A stretch of DNA of 64,000 nucleotides, taken from contig JABTBR010000035.1 in assembly GCA_013284265.1 (NCBI GenBank), positions 1 through 64,000 of the forward strand. The letters run 5' to 3'. A model generated the notes under the pieces. That model had not been told where the DNA came from. It worked only from the letters and a program-made list of their open reading frames with translations, and searched no databases. This DNA is from Oxalobacteraceae bacterium (GTDB lineage: Bacteria > Pseudomonadota > Gammaproteobacteria > Burkholderiales > Burkholderiaceae_D). Position numbers and translations under genes: made by a program. Positions 54,302-62,548 of this stretch are shown here, piece after piece. Positions within the stretch are counted from its first letter, which is position 1; each line of letters begins with the position of its first letter.

Positions 54302-57300
54302 ATGAAGATTCTCAAAATTGGCGGTAAAAACCTGGCCTCGCTGGCCGGCGAATTCTGCGTGGACTTCCAGCAGGAGCCGCTCGCCTCGTCCGGCCTGTTC
54401 GCCATCAGCGGCCCGACCGGCGCCGGCAAAAGCACCCTGCTCGACGCGCTCTGCCTGGCCCTGTACGACGCCACCCCGCGCCTGGTGAAGGCGCTGGGAC
54501 GCAGCCTGCTGCCCGACGTCGGCGCCGAAACCGTCTCCACCCAGGACCCGCGCACCCTGCTGCGCCGCGGCGCGGCCGAAGGCTATGCCGAAGTCGATTT
54601 CGTCGGCAACGACGGTTCGGCCTACCGCGCGCGCTGGAGCGTGCGCCGCTCGCGCACCCGCGCCGAAGGCGCGTTGCAGCCCACCGCCATGAGCTTGCAC
54701 CGCCTGCCCGCGCTGCAGGCGCTGGGCGGCACCAAGACCGAAGTCAAGGCCGAGATCGAACGCCGCATCGGCCTCTCGTTCGAGCAGTTCACCCGTGCCG
54801 TGCTGCTGGCCCAGAACGAATTTTCCACCTTCCTCAAGGCCGAAGACAACGAGCGCGGCGAGCTGCTGGAAACCCTGACCGGCAGCACCGTCTACAGCGA
54901 AATCTCGATGCGCGCCTTCGAACGCGCCAAGCTGGAACAGGCCGCGCTGCAAAGGCTGACGGGCCGGCTGGCCGACCAGAAGCCGCTCGCCGGCGAACAG
55001 CGCGCCGAACTCGATGCGCACAGCGCCGCCGCCAACGAGGTGGTGCAGGCACTGGAACGCGAACAGGCCGCGCTGGAACAGCAGCAACGCTGGCATCAAC
55101 AGGCCGAACGCCTGCAACAGGGCGAGCAGCAGGCCCACGCCGCCTGGCAGGCCGCCATGCTGGAAGTCGATGCGGCAGCCCCGCGCCACGCGGCACTGGC
55201 CCGTATCGAAGCGATCCAGCCCGCGCGCGCGCTGACCGACGACATCGTCCGGATCGAATCCGACAGCGCCGCCACCGAACAGGTAATCGCGGTCAGCGCA
55301 GGCTCGGCACAGCAGGCCCGCGCGAAACAGGAACAACTGGCCGCCACCGAGGCACAGGCCGTCGCGCGCGTACAGGCGGCGGAACAGGCCCAGCGCGCCG
55401 CAATCCCCCAGCTCGATCAGGCCAAGGCGCTCGATGCCCGCATCGGCGCCATGCTGCCCGCCTACCGCGCCAGCGCACACATATGGGAACAGGCGAATCA
55501 GGCCGACACCCAGGCCCGCCTGGCGCTCCAGTCACGCCAGCAGGAAAAAGACCAGCTCCTGGCCAGTCAGGAAAACGGCAAGGCCTGGCTGGCCCAGCAC
55601 GCTCAATGGGAAATGCTGGCGCAGCACTGGCCGCGCTGGGACGTGCTGTTTGTGCAGGCTGGCCAGGCCGCGTCGCAGGCTGAAAAACTGGCGCGCGCGC
55701 TGGCCGCCGTGCAGCAGCGCGCACGCAACCTCGGCGAGGATGAGGCGCAGGCCACAAACCGGCTGGCGCAAGCCGGCGAACGGCTGCAAACATTGGAAGA
55801 CCAGCGCCAGCAAGCGATACGCGCGCTGGCCGCCCTGCCCGCCCACTCGCTACGCGATCAACGCCGCGCGCTGGAACAGCGGCGCGATGTGCTGTCGGCC
55901 GCTGAACGAATCTGGATCGACCTCGACGCACGCCAGCAGCGCGGCCGCCAGCTCGACGCGCAGACCGGCGAGCTGCAACAGGCCCGCGCCACGGCGGAAG
56001 CAAAACTGGCCGAAGCGCAGCAGGAATACACCGGCATCATGGCCGCCTTCGGACAGGCCGAGCGTTCGCAGAAACTGGCCGAAGCCGCCTGCGCGGAAAA
56101 CGTCGAGTCGCTGCGCGCCACGCTGGAAGACGATACCCCCTGCCCGGTCTGCGGCGCCCATGAACATCCCTACCGCCACAGCGACGGCGCCATGCAAGCC
56201 ATGCTGGCCAGCCTGCAGGCCGAAGTCGCGCGCTGCCGCCACCTGGCGCAGCAGAACATCGACCAGCAAGCCACCCAGCGCGCCACCGCCCAGTCCAGCA
56301 TCGAGCGCATGAGCGCAGTCGCCGGGGAAGCGCGCACCCTGCACGAGGCGCTGGACCGCCTGCAAAACCAGTGGCAAGTGCAGGAGCAGGCGCTCGCCGC
56401 CATCGCGGCACTGGACACGGCAGCCGCCGGTGCGGAGCGCCGCGCCGCCGCCAGCACCGATGCCGGCGTTGATGCTGCTGCTGACCTGGCAACGCAATCG
56501 CCCCAGACAGCAAGCAGCCTTGCCCCGGAAGCGCAACGCAGCGACTGGTTCGAAGCGCAACTCGGTGCCGCCCGCGCGAGCCTGCGTGCGCTGGAGCGGC
56601 AGGAGCAAGCCTTGCACGCGGCCGCCCAGGCGCGCGACCTGGCGCAGCAAGCCTGCGACCGCGCCGCCGCCGAACACGGCGCCCTGCTCAACGCCGCCGC
56701 CACCGCAAAAACCTCGCTGGCCCAAATCACGGTGGAGCATCAAGGCCTGGATGCGCAGCGCATCGACGTCGCCCTGCAACTGGGCGCCCTGCTCGATGAA
56801 CTCGACGCAGCCTTCAGCGGCGGCGACCTCCCGAGCGAAGACTGGAAAGATGCCTGGAAAGCCGGCCCCGCACGCTTCTACTCGGCGCGCCAGGCCGACA
56901 GCAAGCAATGGCTTACCCAGCGCAGCGCCGTCGACGAACGCGCCAACGCCCTGTCGACGATGGACGTGGAATTGAACGCGCTGGCGCAGGCCTTGACCAC
57001 CTCCGGCCAGGCCGCGCTGAACGCGCGCAATCAGCACAGTGGGGCCGAACAGGCCTTGCAGGCCGCGCAAGCGCAACGCATGGCACTGTGGAACGGCAAG
57101 GAAGTGGCCCTGGTGGAAGCTGAACTGGTGGGCGCCATCGATAATGCCCGCATCCAGCTAGCCTCCCACCAGCAAGCCAAGGAGCAGGCCGCACATGATG
57201 CAGCCCGGCTCGACGAAGCGCTGGCGCAGGCCCGCCAGCGCCTGGAGGATCTGCGCCAGACCGGCATCAAAGCGCAGCAAAAGCTCGACGACTGGCTGCT

Positions 57301-58273
57301 CGCATTCCAGCAAGATCATCCTGTCGCAGCCCTCGCAAACACCGGCTCCAGCGACGGCGCGGACATCGGGGACGCCATCGACGGCGCCTGTGCCGACGCT
57401 GACGCTGACGCGTCCGGCGACGCACCCATGGACCTGCCGCAGTTGCGCATCCTGCTGGCCCTGCCGGTATCGGTCATCGCCGAAGAGCGTCAGGCCCTGC
57501 AAGCCATCGACGCCGCCGCCGCCCGCGCAGCCGCTGTGCTGACGGAACGCCAGCAGCAACGCAGCCATCACCACGACAGCGCAAGCCCTGAGCTGCAACA
57601 GGATGCCGCCGCCCTGCAAGCGATGCTGGAGGCACTGGCCATCCAGCGCAAACAGGCGCAGGACGAAGCCGGCGCCTTCAAGCTGGCTATCGCACAGGAC
57701 GAAGCGCGCCGCCAGGCCGCCCACTCCATGCTGGCCGAAATCGAACAGCAGGAACAAAACGAGCGGCGCTGGGCGCGCATGAATGAGCTGATCGGATCGG
57801 CCGACGGCAAGAAATTCCGCAACTACGCCCAGCAGTTCACGCTGGACGTCCTGCTCGGCTACGCCAACGCCCACCTGGCCCAACTGGCGCGGCGCTACCA
57901 GCTCGAACGCATCAACAATCCCGCCAGCCCCTCATTGGGCCTGCTGGTGCGCGATCAGGACATGGGCGGCGAAATGCGCTCCGTGCACTCGCTCTCCGGC
58001 GGCGAATCCTTCCTCGTATCGCTGGCACTGGCGCTCGGACTGGCCTCGCTGTCGTCCAACCGCGTGCGGGTGGAGTCGCTGTTCATCGACGAAGGCTTCG
58101 GCAGCCTCGATGCCGACACCCTGCGCGTGGCGATGGATGCGCTGGACGGCCTGCAATCGATGGGCCGCAAGGTCGGCGTGATCTCCCACGTGCAGGAAAT
58201 GACGGAACGGATCTCCACCAAGATCCTGGTGCAGCCTTCCGCCGGCGGCAGGAGCGCGGTCACGGTGCAGTAG
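54302..58273 (+). CDS. sbcC: Exonuclease subunit SbcC (Rad50-like)
   Basis: A 1323-residue SMC-like ATPase partner of SbcD. Walker A is GPTGAGKS (37-44), the zinc hook CPVCG is at 614-618, and the signature LSGGESFLVSLALALGLA is near 1240, followed by Walker B (SLFIDEGFGSLD). Two long coiled coils flank the hook. It is longer than E. coli SbcC (1048), with Ala/Asp/Ser-rich low-complexity inserts in the distal coiled coil (for example GVDAAADLATQSP near 725 and GACADADADASGDAP near 1035). These are not related to the palindromic element. Confidence 0.95.
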   Translation: MKILKIGGKNLASLAGEFCVDFQQEPLASSGLFAISGPTGAGKSTLLDALCLALYDATPRLVKALGRSLLPDVGAETVSTQDPRTLLRRGAAEGYAEVDFVGNDGSAYRARWSVRRSRTRAEGALQPTAMSLHRLPALQALGGTKTEVKAEIERRIGLSFEQFTRAVLLAQNEFSTFLKAEDNERGELLETLTGSTVYSEISMRAFERAKLEQAALQRLTGRLADQKPLAGEQRAELDAHSAAANEVVQALEREQAALEQQQRWHQQAERLQQGEQQAHAAWQAAMLEVDAAAPRHAALARIEAIQPARALTDDIVRIESDSAATEQVIAVSAGSAQQARAKQEQLAATEAQAVARVQAAEQAQRAAIPQLDQAKALDARIGAMLPAYRASAHIWEQANQADTQARLALQSRQQEKDQLLASQENGKAWLAQHAQWEMLAQHWPRWDVLFVQAGQAASQAEKLARALAAVQQRARNLGEDEAQATNRLAQAGERLQTLEDQRQQAIRALAALPAHSLRDQRRALEQRRDVLSAAERIWIDLDARQQRGRQLDAQTGELQQARATAEAKLAEAQQEYTGIMAAFGQAERSQKLAEAACAENVESLRATLEDDTPCPVCGAHEHPYRHSDGAMQAMLASLQAEVARCRHLAQQNIDQQATQRATAQSSIERMSAVAGEARTLHEALDRLQNQWQVQEQALAAIAALDTAAAGAERRAAASTDAGVDAAADLATQSPQTASSLAPEAQRSDWFEAQLGAARASLRALERQEQALHAAAQARDLAQQACDRAAAEHGALLNAAATAKTSLAQITVEHQGLDAQRIDVALQLGALLDELDAAFSGGDLPSEDWKDAWKAGPARFYSARQADSKQWLTQRSAVDERANALSTMDVELNALAQALTTSGQAALNARNQHSGAEQALQAAQAQRMALWNGKEVALVEAELVGAIDNARIQLASHQQAKEQAAHDAARLDEALAQARQRLEDLRQTGIKAQQKLDDWLLAFQQDHPVAALANTGSSDGADIGDAIDGACADADADASGDAPMDLPQLRILLALPVSVIAEERQALQAIDAAAARAAAVLTERQQQRSHHHDSASPELQQDAAALQAMLEALAIQRKQAQDEAGAFKLAIAQDEARRQAAHSMLAEIEQQEQNERRWARMNELIGSADGKKFRNYAQQFTLDVLLGYANAHLAQLARRYQLERINNPASPSLGLLVRDQDMGGEMRSVHSLSGGESFLVSLALALGLASLSSNRVRVESLFIDEGFGSLDADTLRVAMDALDGLQSMGRKVGVISHVQEMTERISTKILVQPSAGGRSAVTVQ

Positions 58274-58323
58274 GCAGCGCAGCCGCGCCGCAACCGTAGC
58301 CACCCGAAACGGCGGGCCACTCC

Positions 58324-58488
58324 TTACCGGCAAGGCAGGTCGCCGCGCTCCAGCCGCACCAGATCCCATCCCAGCTCGCGCCGGATCTGCTGCGGATCGG
58401 GCAGCGGCTTGCGTTCCTTGCGTTCCTGCTGGCGCGTTTGCAACCACTGCCGCACAGACTCTTTGCTCGGTTGCCTGGAGTGTTCCAT
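58324..58488 (-). CDS. Small basic hypothetical protein
   Basis: A 54-residue protein starting MEHSRQPSKESVRQWLQTRQ at ATG 58488. It is rich in Arg, Gln and Glu, with QQERKERKPLPDPQQIRREL. The composition and short length suggest a conserved small protein with a helical core. A frame open further upstream has no ribosome site. No function assigned. Confidence 0.55.
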   Translation of the reverse strand: MEHSRQPSKESVRQWLQTRQQERKERKPLPDPQQIRRELGWDLVRLERGDLPCR

Positions 58489-58671
58489 TGCCTGATCTCT
58501 AAAGTAAGAAGGAGATGCCCTGCTCCTAAAACGCCGGCCGCGCCGTTCAGTTGACGGCACGGCCGCGTTCCGCTCACCTCAATTGCAAGCAAATGCTACA
58601 AGTTTGCTATCATTTAGAGGCTCGCGGCGGCCATCCGGCGCTGCGGCAATATCCAGATCCAGCCCTCCACC

Positions 58672-59223
58672 ATGAGCATCGGCGCCATTACGCCCAGTTC
58701 CGCTTATTCGGCCCCGTCCACGGCCGCCTCCCCGGCCCCGGCCCGGGAAGCCCCGGCGCGCGCCCAAAGCGCCACCGAACTGACGCCCGCCGCCCTGGCC
58801 CTGATCGACAAGCTCAAATCGCGCGACACCGAAGTGCGCCAGCATGAACAGGCGCATCTGGCCGCGGCCGGAGGCCTGGCCGTCTCCGGCGCCAGCTACA
58901 CCTACCAGCGCGGACCGAACGGCATCGATTACGCCGTCGGCGGCGAAGTCCATATAGATACCGCCCCCGGCCGCACCCCGGAAGAGACCATCGCCCGCGC
59001 CCACACCATCCAGGCCGCCGCGCTGGCGCCCGCCGAACCCTCAGGTGCTGACCGCTCCGTCGCCGCCCAGGCCCAGCAACTGGAGCAGCAGGCCCGCGCC
59101 GAGCTGGCGGTGCAGCAGACCGAGGCGGCCCTGGCGCCCGCGCAGCAGACCAGCCAGCAATCGCTCAATCGCGCCTACGGCGTCACTCCGCCGGCGCCGC
59201 CCACCGTGAACGTCTTCGCCTGA
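58672..59223 (+). CDS. SprA-like putative metalloprotease
   Basis: A 183-residue protein with an HEQAH motif (58-62), fitting HExxH zinc metalloproteases. It is followed by SYTYQRGPNGIDYAVGGEVH and APAEPSGADRSVAAQAQ, the signature of the SprA-related/putative metalloprotease family. The N terminus (SSAYSAPSTAASPAPA) is low complexity; no signal peptide is seen. The substrate is unknown. It is followed by two unrelated-looking small genes on the same strand. Confidence 0.8.
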   Translation: MSIGAITPSSAYSAPSTAASPAPAREAPARAQSATELTPAALALIDKLKSRDTEVRQHEQAHLAAAGGLAVSGASYTYQRGPNGIDYAVGGEVHIDTAPGRTPEETIARAHTIQAAALAPAEPSGADRSVAAQAQQLEQQARAELAVQQTEAALAPAQQTSQQSLNRAYGVTPPAPPTVNVFA

Positions 59224-59315
59224 TCTGGCGCCCCGCCTTGGCGCTCCGCTTTGGCACCGCAAGCTGCCGGGAATGCTAAAATCGCGCCTTTCTCCGCATC
59301 CCGACTGCCTCTATC

Positions 59316-59528
59316 ATGTTAAAAGCTCCCCGTACCCTCACCTTCAAATGTGTCAAATGTGCCAAATCGGTACAGGTCTTCCTGCAGAAAGTGTCGGCCT
59401 GCTCGCACATCCAGCCCTATCAGGGCATCTGCAAATGCGGCGAAGTCAAGCGTCACGCCACCGGTTCCAAGGATGCGGTACAGTCCTACCTGGAGTCTGC
59501 GGACGGCAGCTGGTCGCATCACCACTAA
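59316..59528 (+). CDS. Small Cys-rich protein with zinc-ribbon-like pattern
   Basis: A 70-residue protein (MLKAPRTLTFKCVKCAKSVQ) with CVKC near residues 12-15, SACSH near 28-32 and KCGE near 40-43. The Cys spacing resembles a zinc ribbon, although the second pair is CxxxxxxCxC-like rather than classical. It ends in SWSHHH. Function unknown. Overlapping frames on both strands are shadows. Confidence 0.6.
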   Translation: MLKAPRTLTFKCVKCAKSVQVFLQKVSACSHIQPYQGICKCGEVKRHATGSKDAVQSYLESADGSWSHHH

Positions 59529-59596
59529 TCGCCGGAGCGGATTAAAGTAATCCGCCGCGCTGCCGTAGATTACCTATCCCTCACTGGAAGGTTGCC

Positions 59597-60583
59597 ATGT
59601 CTACCATCTCATCGCTCGGCGGCCGTACCCTGCCCGCACCCGCAGCCCCCTCCAACGGGCTGCAACACGACGTCAAGCAAACCGGCAGCCGCTCCACGGC
59701 CGTGGGCGCGCCGACCAAACCCAATCCCGTATCGCTGTCGAACGATGCCATCGGCCTGCAGCAGCGCGTCGCCTCGCTGGGCAGCGCCACCGTCGATCTG
59801 GCGCAGGACCTGCTGGGCAGTTTTGCCGAAACACTGTTCGGCAAAGAGGGCAAGGACTTCAGCATCGACTTCGACTCCGTCAGCCTGGAAGCCGAATCGA
59901 GCGCGGGCCTGATCCTCCAGCACAGCCAAGGCGCCAACGGCGTCACCGACTCCGCCCAGTTCCAGCAGACCGACAGCTCGCACTTTATTGGCAAAGGCAC
60001 CATCACCACCGCCGATGGCCGCAGCTTCGAGTTTGAAATCGAAGTGCAGTACGAAGCGCAGTTGGACATCGGTGTCAGCCGCACCCAGAGCGGCACTGGC
60101 GGCTCAAGTGGCACAGGCAGCACGGGCGGCGCTGGCCGCACCCGCCTGCCCGCGCCGGCCGACAGCGGCGGCACCACACCGGCCGATTCGGCCGTGGACC
60201 TGGACGATGGCGTCAACGTCCTGCCATCGGTACAAGTACCCGACATCGACTTTGGCGGCAGCCTGTCCGACCTGTTCCAGCTGATCGGCCGCAATCTGCG
60301 CGCCGCGATCCTCGACAGCAGCAATGCCAGCGCCAATGCTGACAACAAGCGCAGCGACAAGGCAAACAGCAACGCCGGCGACAAACTCGGCGACCTGACG
60401 CTGCGCCTGTTGAAACTGGTGGACAAACAAAACGCACCGGATGTCTACACCGTACCCGAGCCAGCCGACAAGCAGGCCGACAACCGCGCCCGCAACGCCG
60501 CCAACTCCTACGGCAGCCAGGCCGCCGCAGGCAGCGACGCCGTTACCGGCAGCCCGTCCGCCAAGCCTGCCGACCAGGTTTAG
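59597..60583 (+). CDS. Uncharacterised 328-residue protein
   Basis: GGAAGG lies five bases before the ATG. The N terminus is Ser/Pro-rich (MSTISSLGGRTLPAPAAPSN), with a conserved-looking central block (DFSIDFDSVSLEAESSAG, GKGTITTADGRSFEFEIEVQ). A Gly/Ser/Thr-rich linker lies near 168-180, and the tail is rich in Asn, Ala and Asp. No signal peptide or membrane helix is evident. Proteins of this style sometimes accompany the SprA-like family, but I do not recognise it firmly. Confidence 0.7.
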   Translation: MSTISSLGGRTLPAPAAPSNGLQHDVKQTGSRSTAVGAPTKPNPVSLSNDAIGLQQRVASLGSATVDLAQDLLGSFAETLFGKEGKDFSIDFDSVSLEAESSAGLILQHSQGANGVTDSAQFQQTDSSHFIGKGTITTADGRSFEFEIEVQYEAQLDIGVSRTQSGTGGSSGTGSTGGAGRTRLPAPADSGGTTPADSAVDLDDGVNVLPSVQVPDIDFGGSLSDLFQLIGRNLRAAILDSSNASANADNKRSDKANSNAGDKLGDLTLRLLKLVDKQNAPDVYTVPEPADKQADNRARNAANSYGSQAAAGSDAVTGSPSAKPADQV

Positions 60584-60634
60584 AATATCGCCCGACCGTA
60601 AGAAGCATTTCCTTCGCGGGCCGCCGGCATACTT

Positions 60635-60738
60635 TAAAACCCACGGCAAAGAGCCGGGGGCCTGTCCCGCAGGGACAGGCGGGGCGCAGCCCCCCACCGG
60701 ACCCTGGGTCAGACCCCAGGGGTACGCCTTGGGTTTTT
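60635..60738. repeat. Dispersed palindromic element, copy I (long form)
   Basis: Arms AAACCCACGGC and GCCTTGGGTTTTTAC. The inner hairpin CCTGTCCC/GGGACAGG is another compensatory version. It lies between the 328-residue gene and the methyltransferase gene and could terminate the former. Confidence 0.9.
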
Positions 60739-60936
60739 ACAAGGTCCCCGGCACATTACCGCCCGACTGGGACCGCCGCCACACCCCACGTATAATAGCG
60801 CCACCAACTTCGACACACCGCGCCGGCAGCCCCTGCCCGCGCGGCGCTGTCGCCGCTCCACCTTTCCTGCAGATTGCCTCAACATGCCCGTTCAAGACAC
60901 CGTCCTTTGCTCCCTCCCCGTCGCGCAGGTGACGCA
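60739..60936. other. Upstream region of methyltransferase gene
   Basis: About 200 bp with no gene. GTATAATAG near 60791 resembles a -10 box for the methyltransferase gene; the -35 region is unclear. Confidence 0.4.
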
Positions 60937-62091
60937 ATGACGGCCGCCCCGCAGCTCATCCACTGGACCGAAAACGGCGTCGAGCTGTCGGCCCGCTGGC
61001 GTTCCGAAAGCGGCATGCCGGCGCCCAAGCGCGTCGTCGTCGCCGATGACCGCACCAACGCCGACGTCGCCTACCGCCTCGCCTGCGAAGGCACCGCCCT
61101 GCTGTGGCGCGGCGACTTCCAGAACGCCCGCCAGCTGCTGCAGGCGCTGGCCCGCCGCGCCGATCCCAAGCAGAGCAAGCCCGCCAAAAAAGGCAAGCCC
61201 GCCAAAGTCCCGGCCACGCCGACCGAAGCCTTCCACCTGCACCGCCAGGCCCAGTCGCAGCGCGCCCGCACCCTGGCCATGCTGCTGATTCCCTTCGAAG
61301 CGGACTACACCATCCCGCTGCGCCGCGCGCCCGAAGTCAAACTCGCCTGCAACGAAGCCTATGGCCGCGGCGAAGAACCCTTCATCACCTCCATGCGCGA
61401 ACTGCTTGGCCTGATCGGCGCCCACGAATGGCGCCGCACCGGCGTCGAGATCCCGGCGCTGAACGAACGCATCCACCCGCACTACGGCGTGTTCTCCCCG
61501 GTACGCGGCGAATACGTGCAGCTGGTGGCCGACGCCGAACTGCCATCCGGCACCCAGCTCGCCTTCGATATCGGCACCGGTACCGGCGTGCTGGCGGCCG
61601 TACTGGCCCAGCGCGGCATCAAGAAGATCGTCGCCACCGACCAGGACCAGCGCGCCCTGAGCTGCGCGCGCGAGAATCTGTCGCGCCTCGACTTGCAGGG
61701 CCAGGTCGAATTGATGGAAACCGACCTGTTCCCGGCCGGCCGCGCGCCGCTGGTGGTATGTAATCCGCCGTGGGTACCGGCGCGTCCAAGTTCGCCGATC
61801 GAGTTCGCCGTCTACGATCCGGACAGCCGCATGCTGCGCGGCTTCCTGGCCGGGCTGAAGGATCATTTGACGCCGGATGGCCAGGGTTGGCTGATCCTGT
61901 CGGATCTGGCCGAGCATCTGGGCCTGCGTCCGCGTGAAGAACTGCTGGGCTGGATCGCCGCCGCCGGCCTGAAGGTCATCGACCGCCACGACGTCAAGCC
62001 CACCCACCCGCGCGCCGCCGACGCCAGCGACCCGCTGCACGCCGCCCGCGCCGCCGAAGTCACCTCGCTGTGGCGCCTGGCCGCTGCCTGA
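60937..62091 (+). CDS. Class I SAM-dependent methyltransferase
   Basis: A 384-residue protein starting MTAAPQLIHWTENGVELS at ATG 60937; the frame is open 21 codons upstream, but without a ribosome site. The SAM-binding motif is FDIGTGTGVLAAVLAQRG and the catalytic box is CNPPWVP, of the N5-glutamine/N6-adenine type (PrmC/RlmF-like). The first ~210 residues are an extra N-terminal domain with a Lys-rich loop (KPAKKGKPAKVP). The substrate (protein Gln or nucleic-acid base) is unresolved. Confidence 0.85.
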   Translation: MTAAPQLIHWTENGVELSARWRSESGMPAPKRVVVADDRTNADVAYRLACEGTALLWRGDFQNARQLLQALARRADPKQSKPAKKGKPAKVPATPTEAFHLHRQAQSQRARTLAMLLIPFEADYTIPLRRAPEVKLACNEAYGRGEEPFITSMRELLGLIGAHEWRRTGVEIPALNERIHPHYGVFSPVRGEYVQLVADAELPSGTQLAFDIGTGTGVLAAVLAQRGIKKIVATDQDQRALSCARENLSRLDLQGQVELMETDLFPAGRAPLVVCNPPWVPARPSSPIEFAVYDPDSRMLRGFLAGLKDHLTPDGQGWLILSDLAEHLGLRPREELLGWIAAAGLKVIDRHDVKPTHPRAADASDPLHAARAAEVTSLWRLAAA

Positions 62092-62170
62092 TAGGAAGGG
62101 CTGGCCGCGCCGTTTGCGGCCGGCCGGAAACAGCTGTTTCGAGAAAGAATTGGATTGTTTTAATCGACCC

Positions 62171-62199
62171 TTGCGGAATCCGGCAGACCTCTATATAAT
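62171..62199 (+). promoter_or_regulatory. Sigma-70 promoter of tRNA-fMet
   Basis: TTGCGG (62171-62176), 17 bases, then a perfect TATAAT (62194-62199), 13 bp before the tRNA. Confidence 0.85.
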
Positions 62200-62211
62200 T
62201 CGGGCCTCAGA

Positions 62212-62288
62212 CGCGGGGTGGAGCAGTCTGGCAGCTCGTCGGGCTCATAACCCGAAGGTCACAGGTTCAAATCCTGTCCCCGCAACCA
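62212..62288 (+). tRNA. Initiator tRNA-fMet (CAT)
   Basis: A 77-nt tRNA with encoded CCA starting CGCGGGGTGGAGCAGTCTGG. The C1 that does not pair with A72, the GGGCTCATAACCC anticodon stem with three G-C pairs and the CAT anticodon mark it as the initiator. Confidence 0.95.
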
Positions 62289-62295
62289 AATACGT

Positions 62296-62331
62296 AAGCC
62301 GTTGATTTTCTTTGAGAATCAACGGCTTTTT
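62296..62331 (+). terminator. Terminator after tRNA-fMet
   Basis: AAGCCGTTGATT and AATCAACGGCTT form a perfect stem followed by TTT. Confidence 0.9.
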
Positions 62332-62548
62332 GGTTTTCCGGCAGAGTTTTCTGCCTTTCCGGCTCAATCCGCAATCAAACTGCGCTGCGGATGAGTCTAC
62401 GCAAATGCCATGGCAATATGCGCAACATTTGTTCTTTTCACCCTCCCCGCAAGATGTCACAATCGCTGTTCCGCCGCGATCCCAGGGTCGATCCAGACTT
62501 CGATCGCGGCACCCGCACGCTAGCACCCACATCAGCAAGGAGAAGTGA

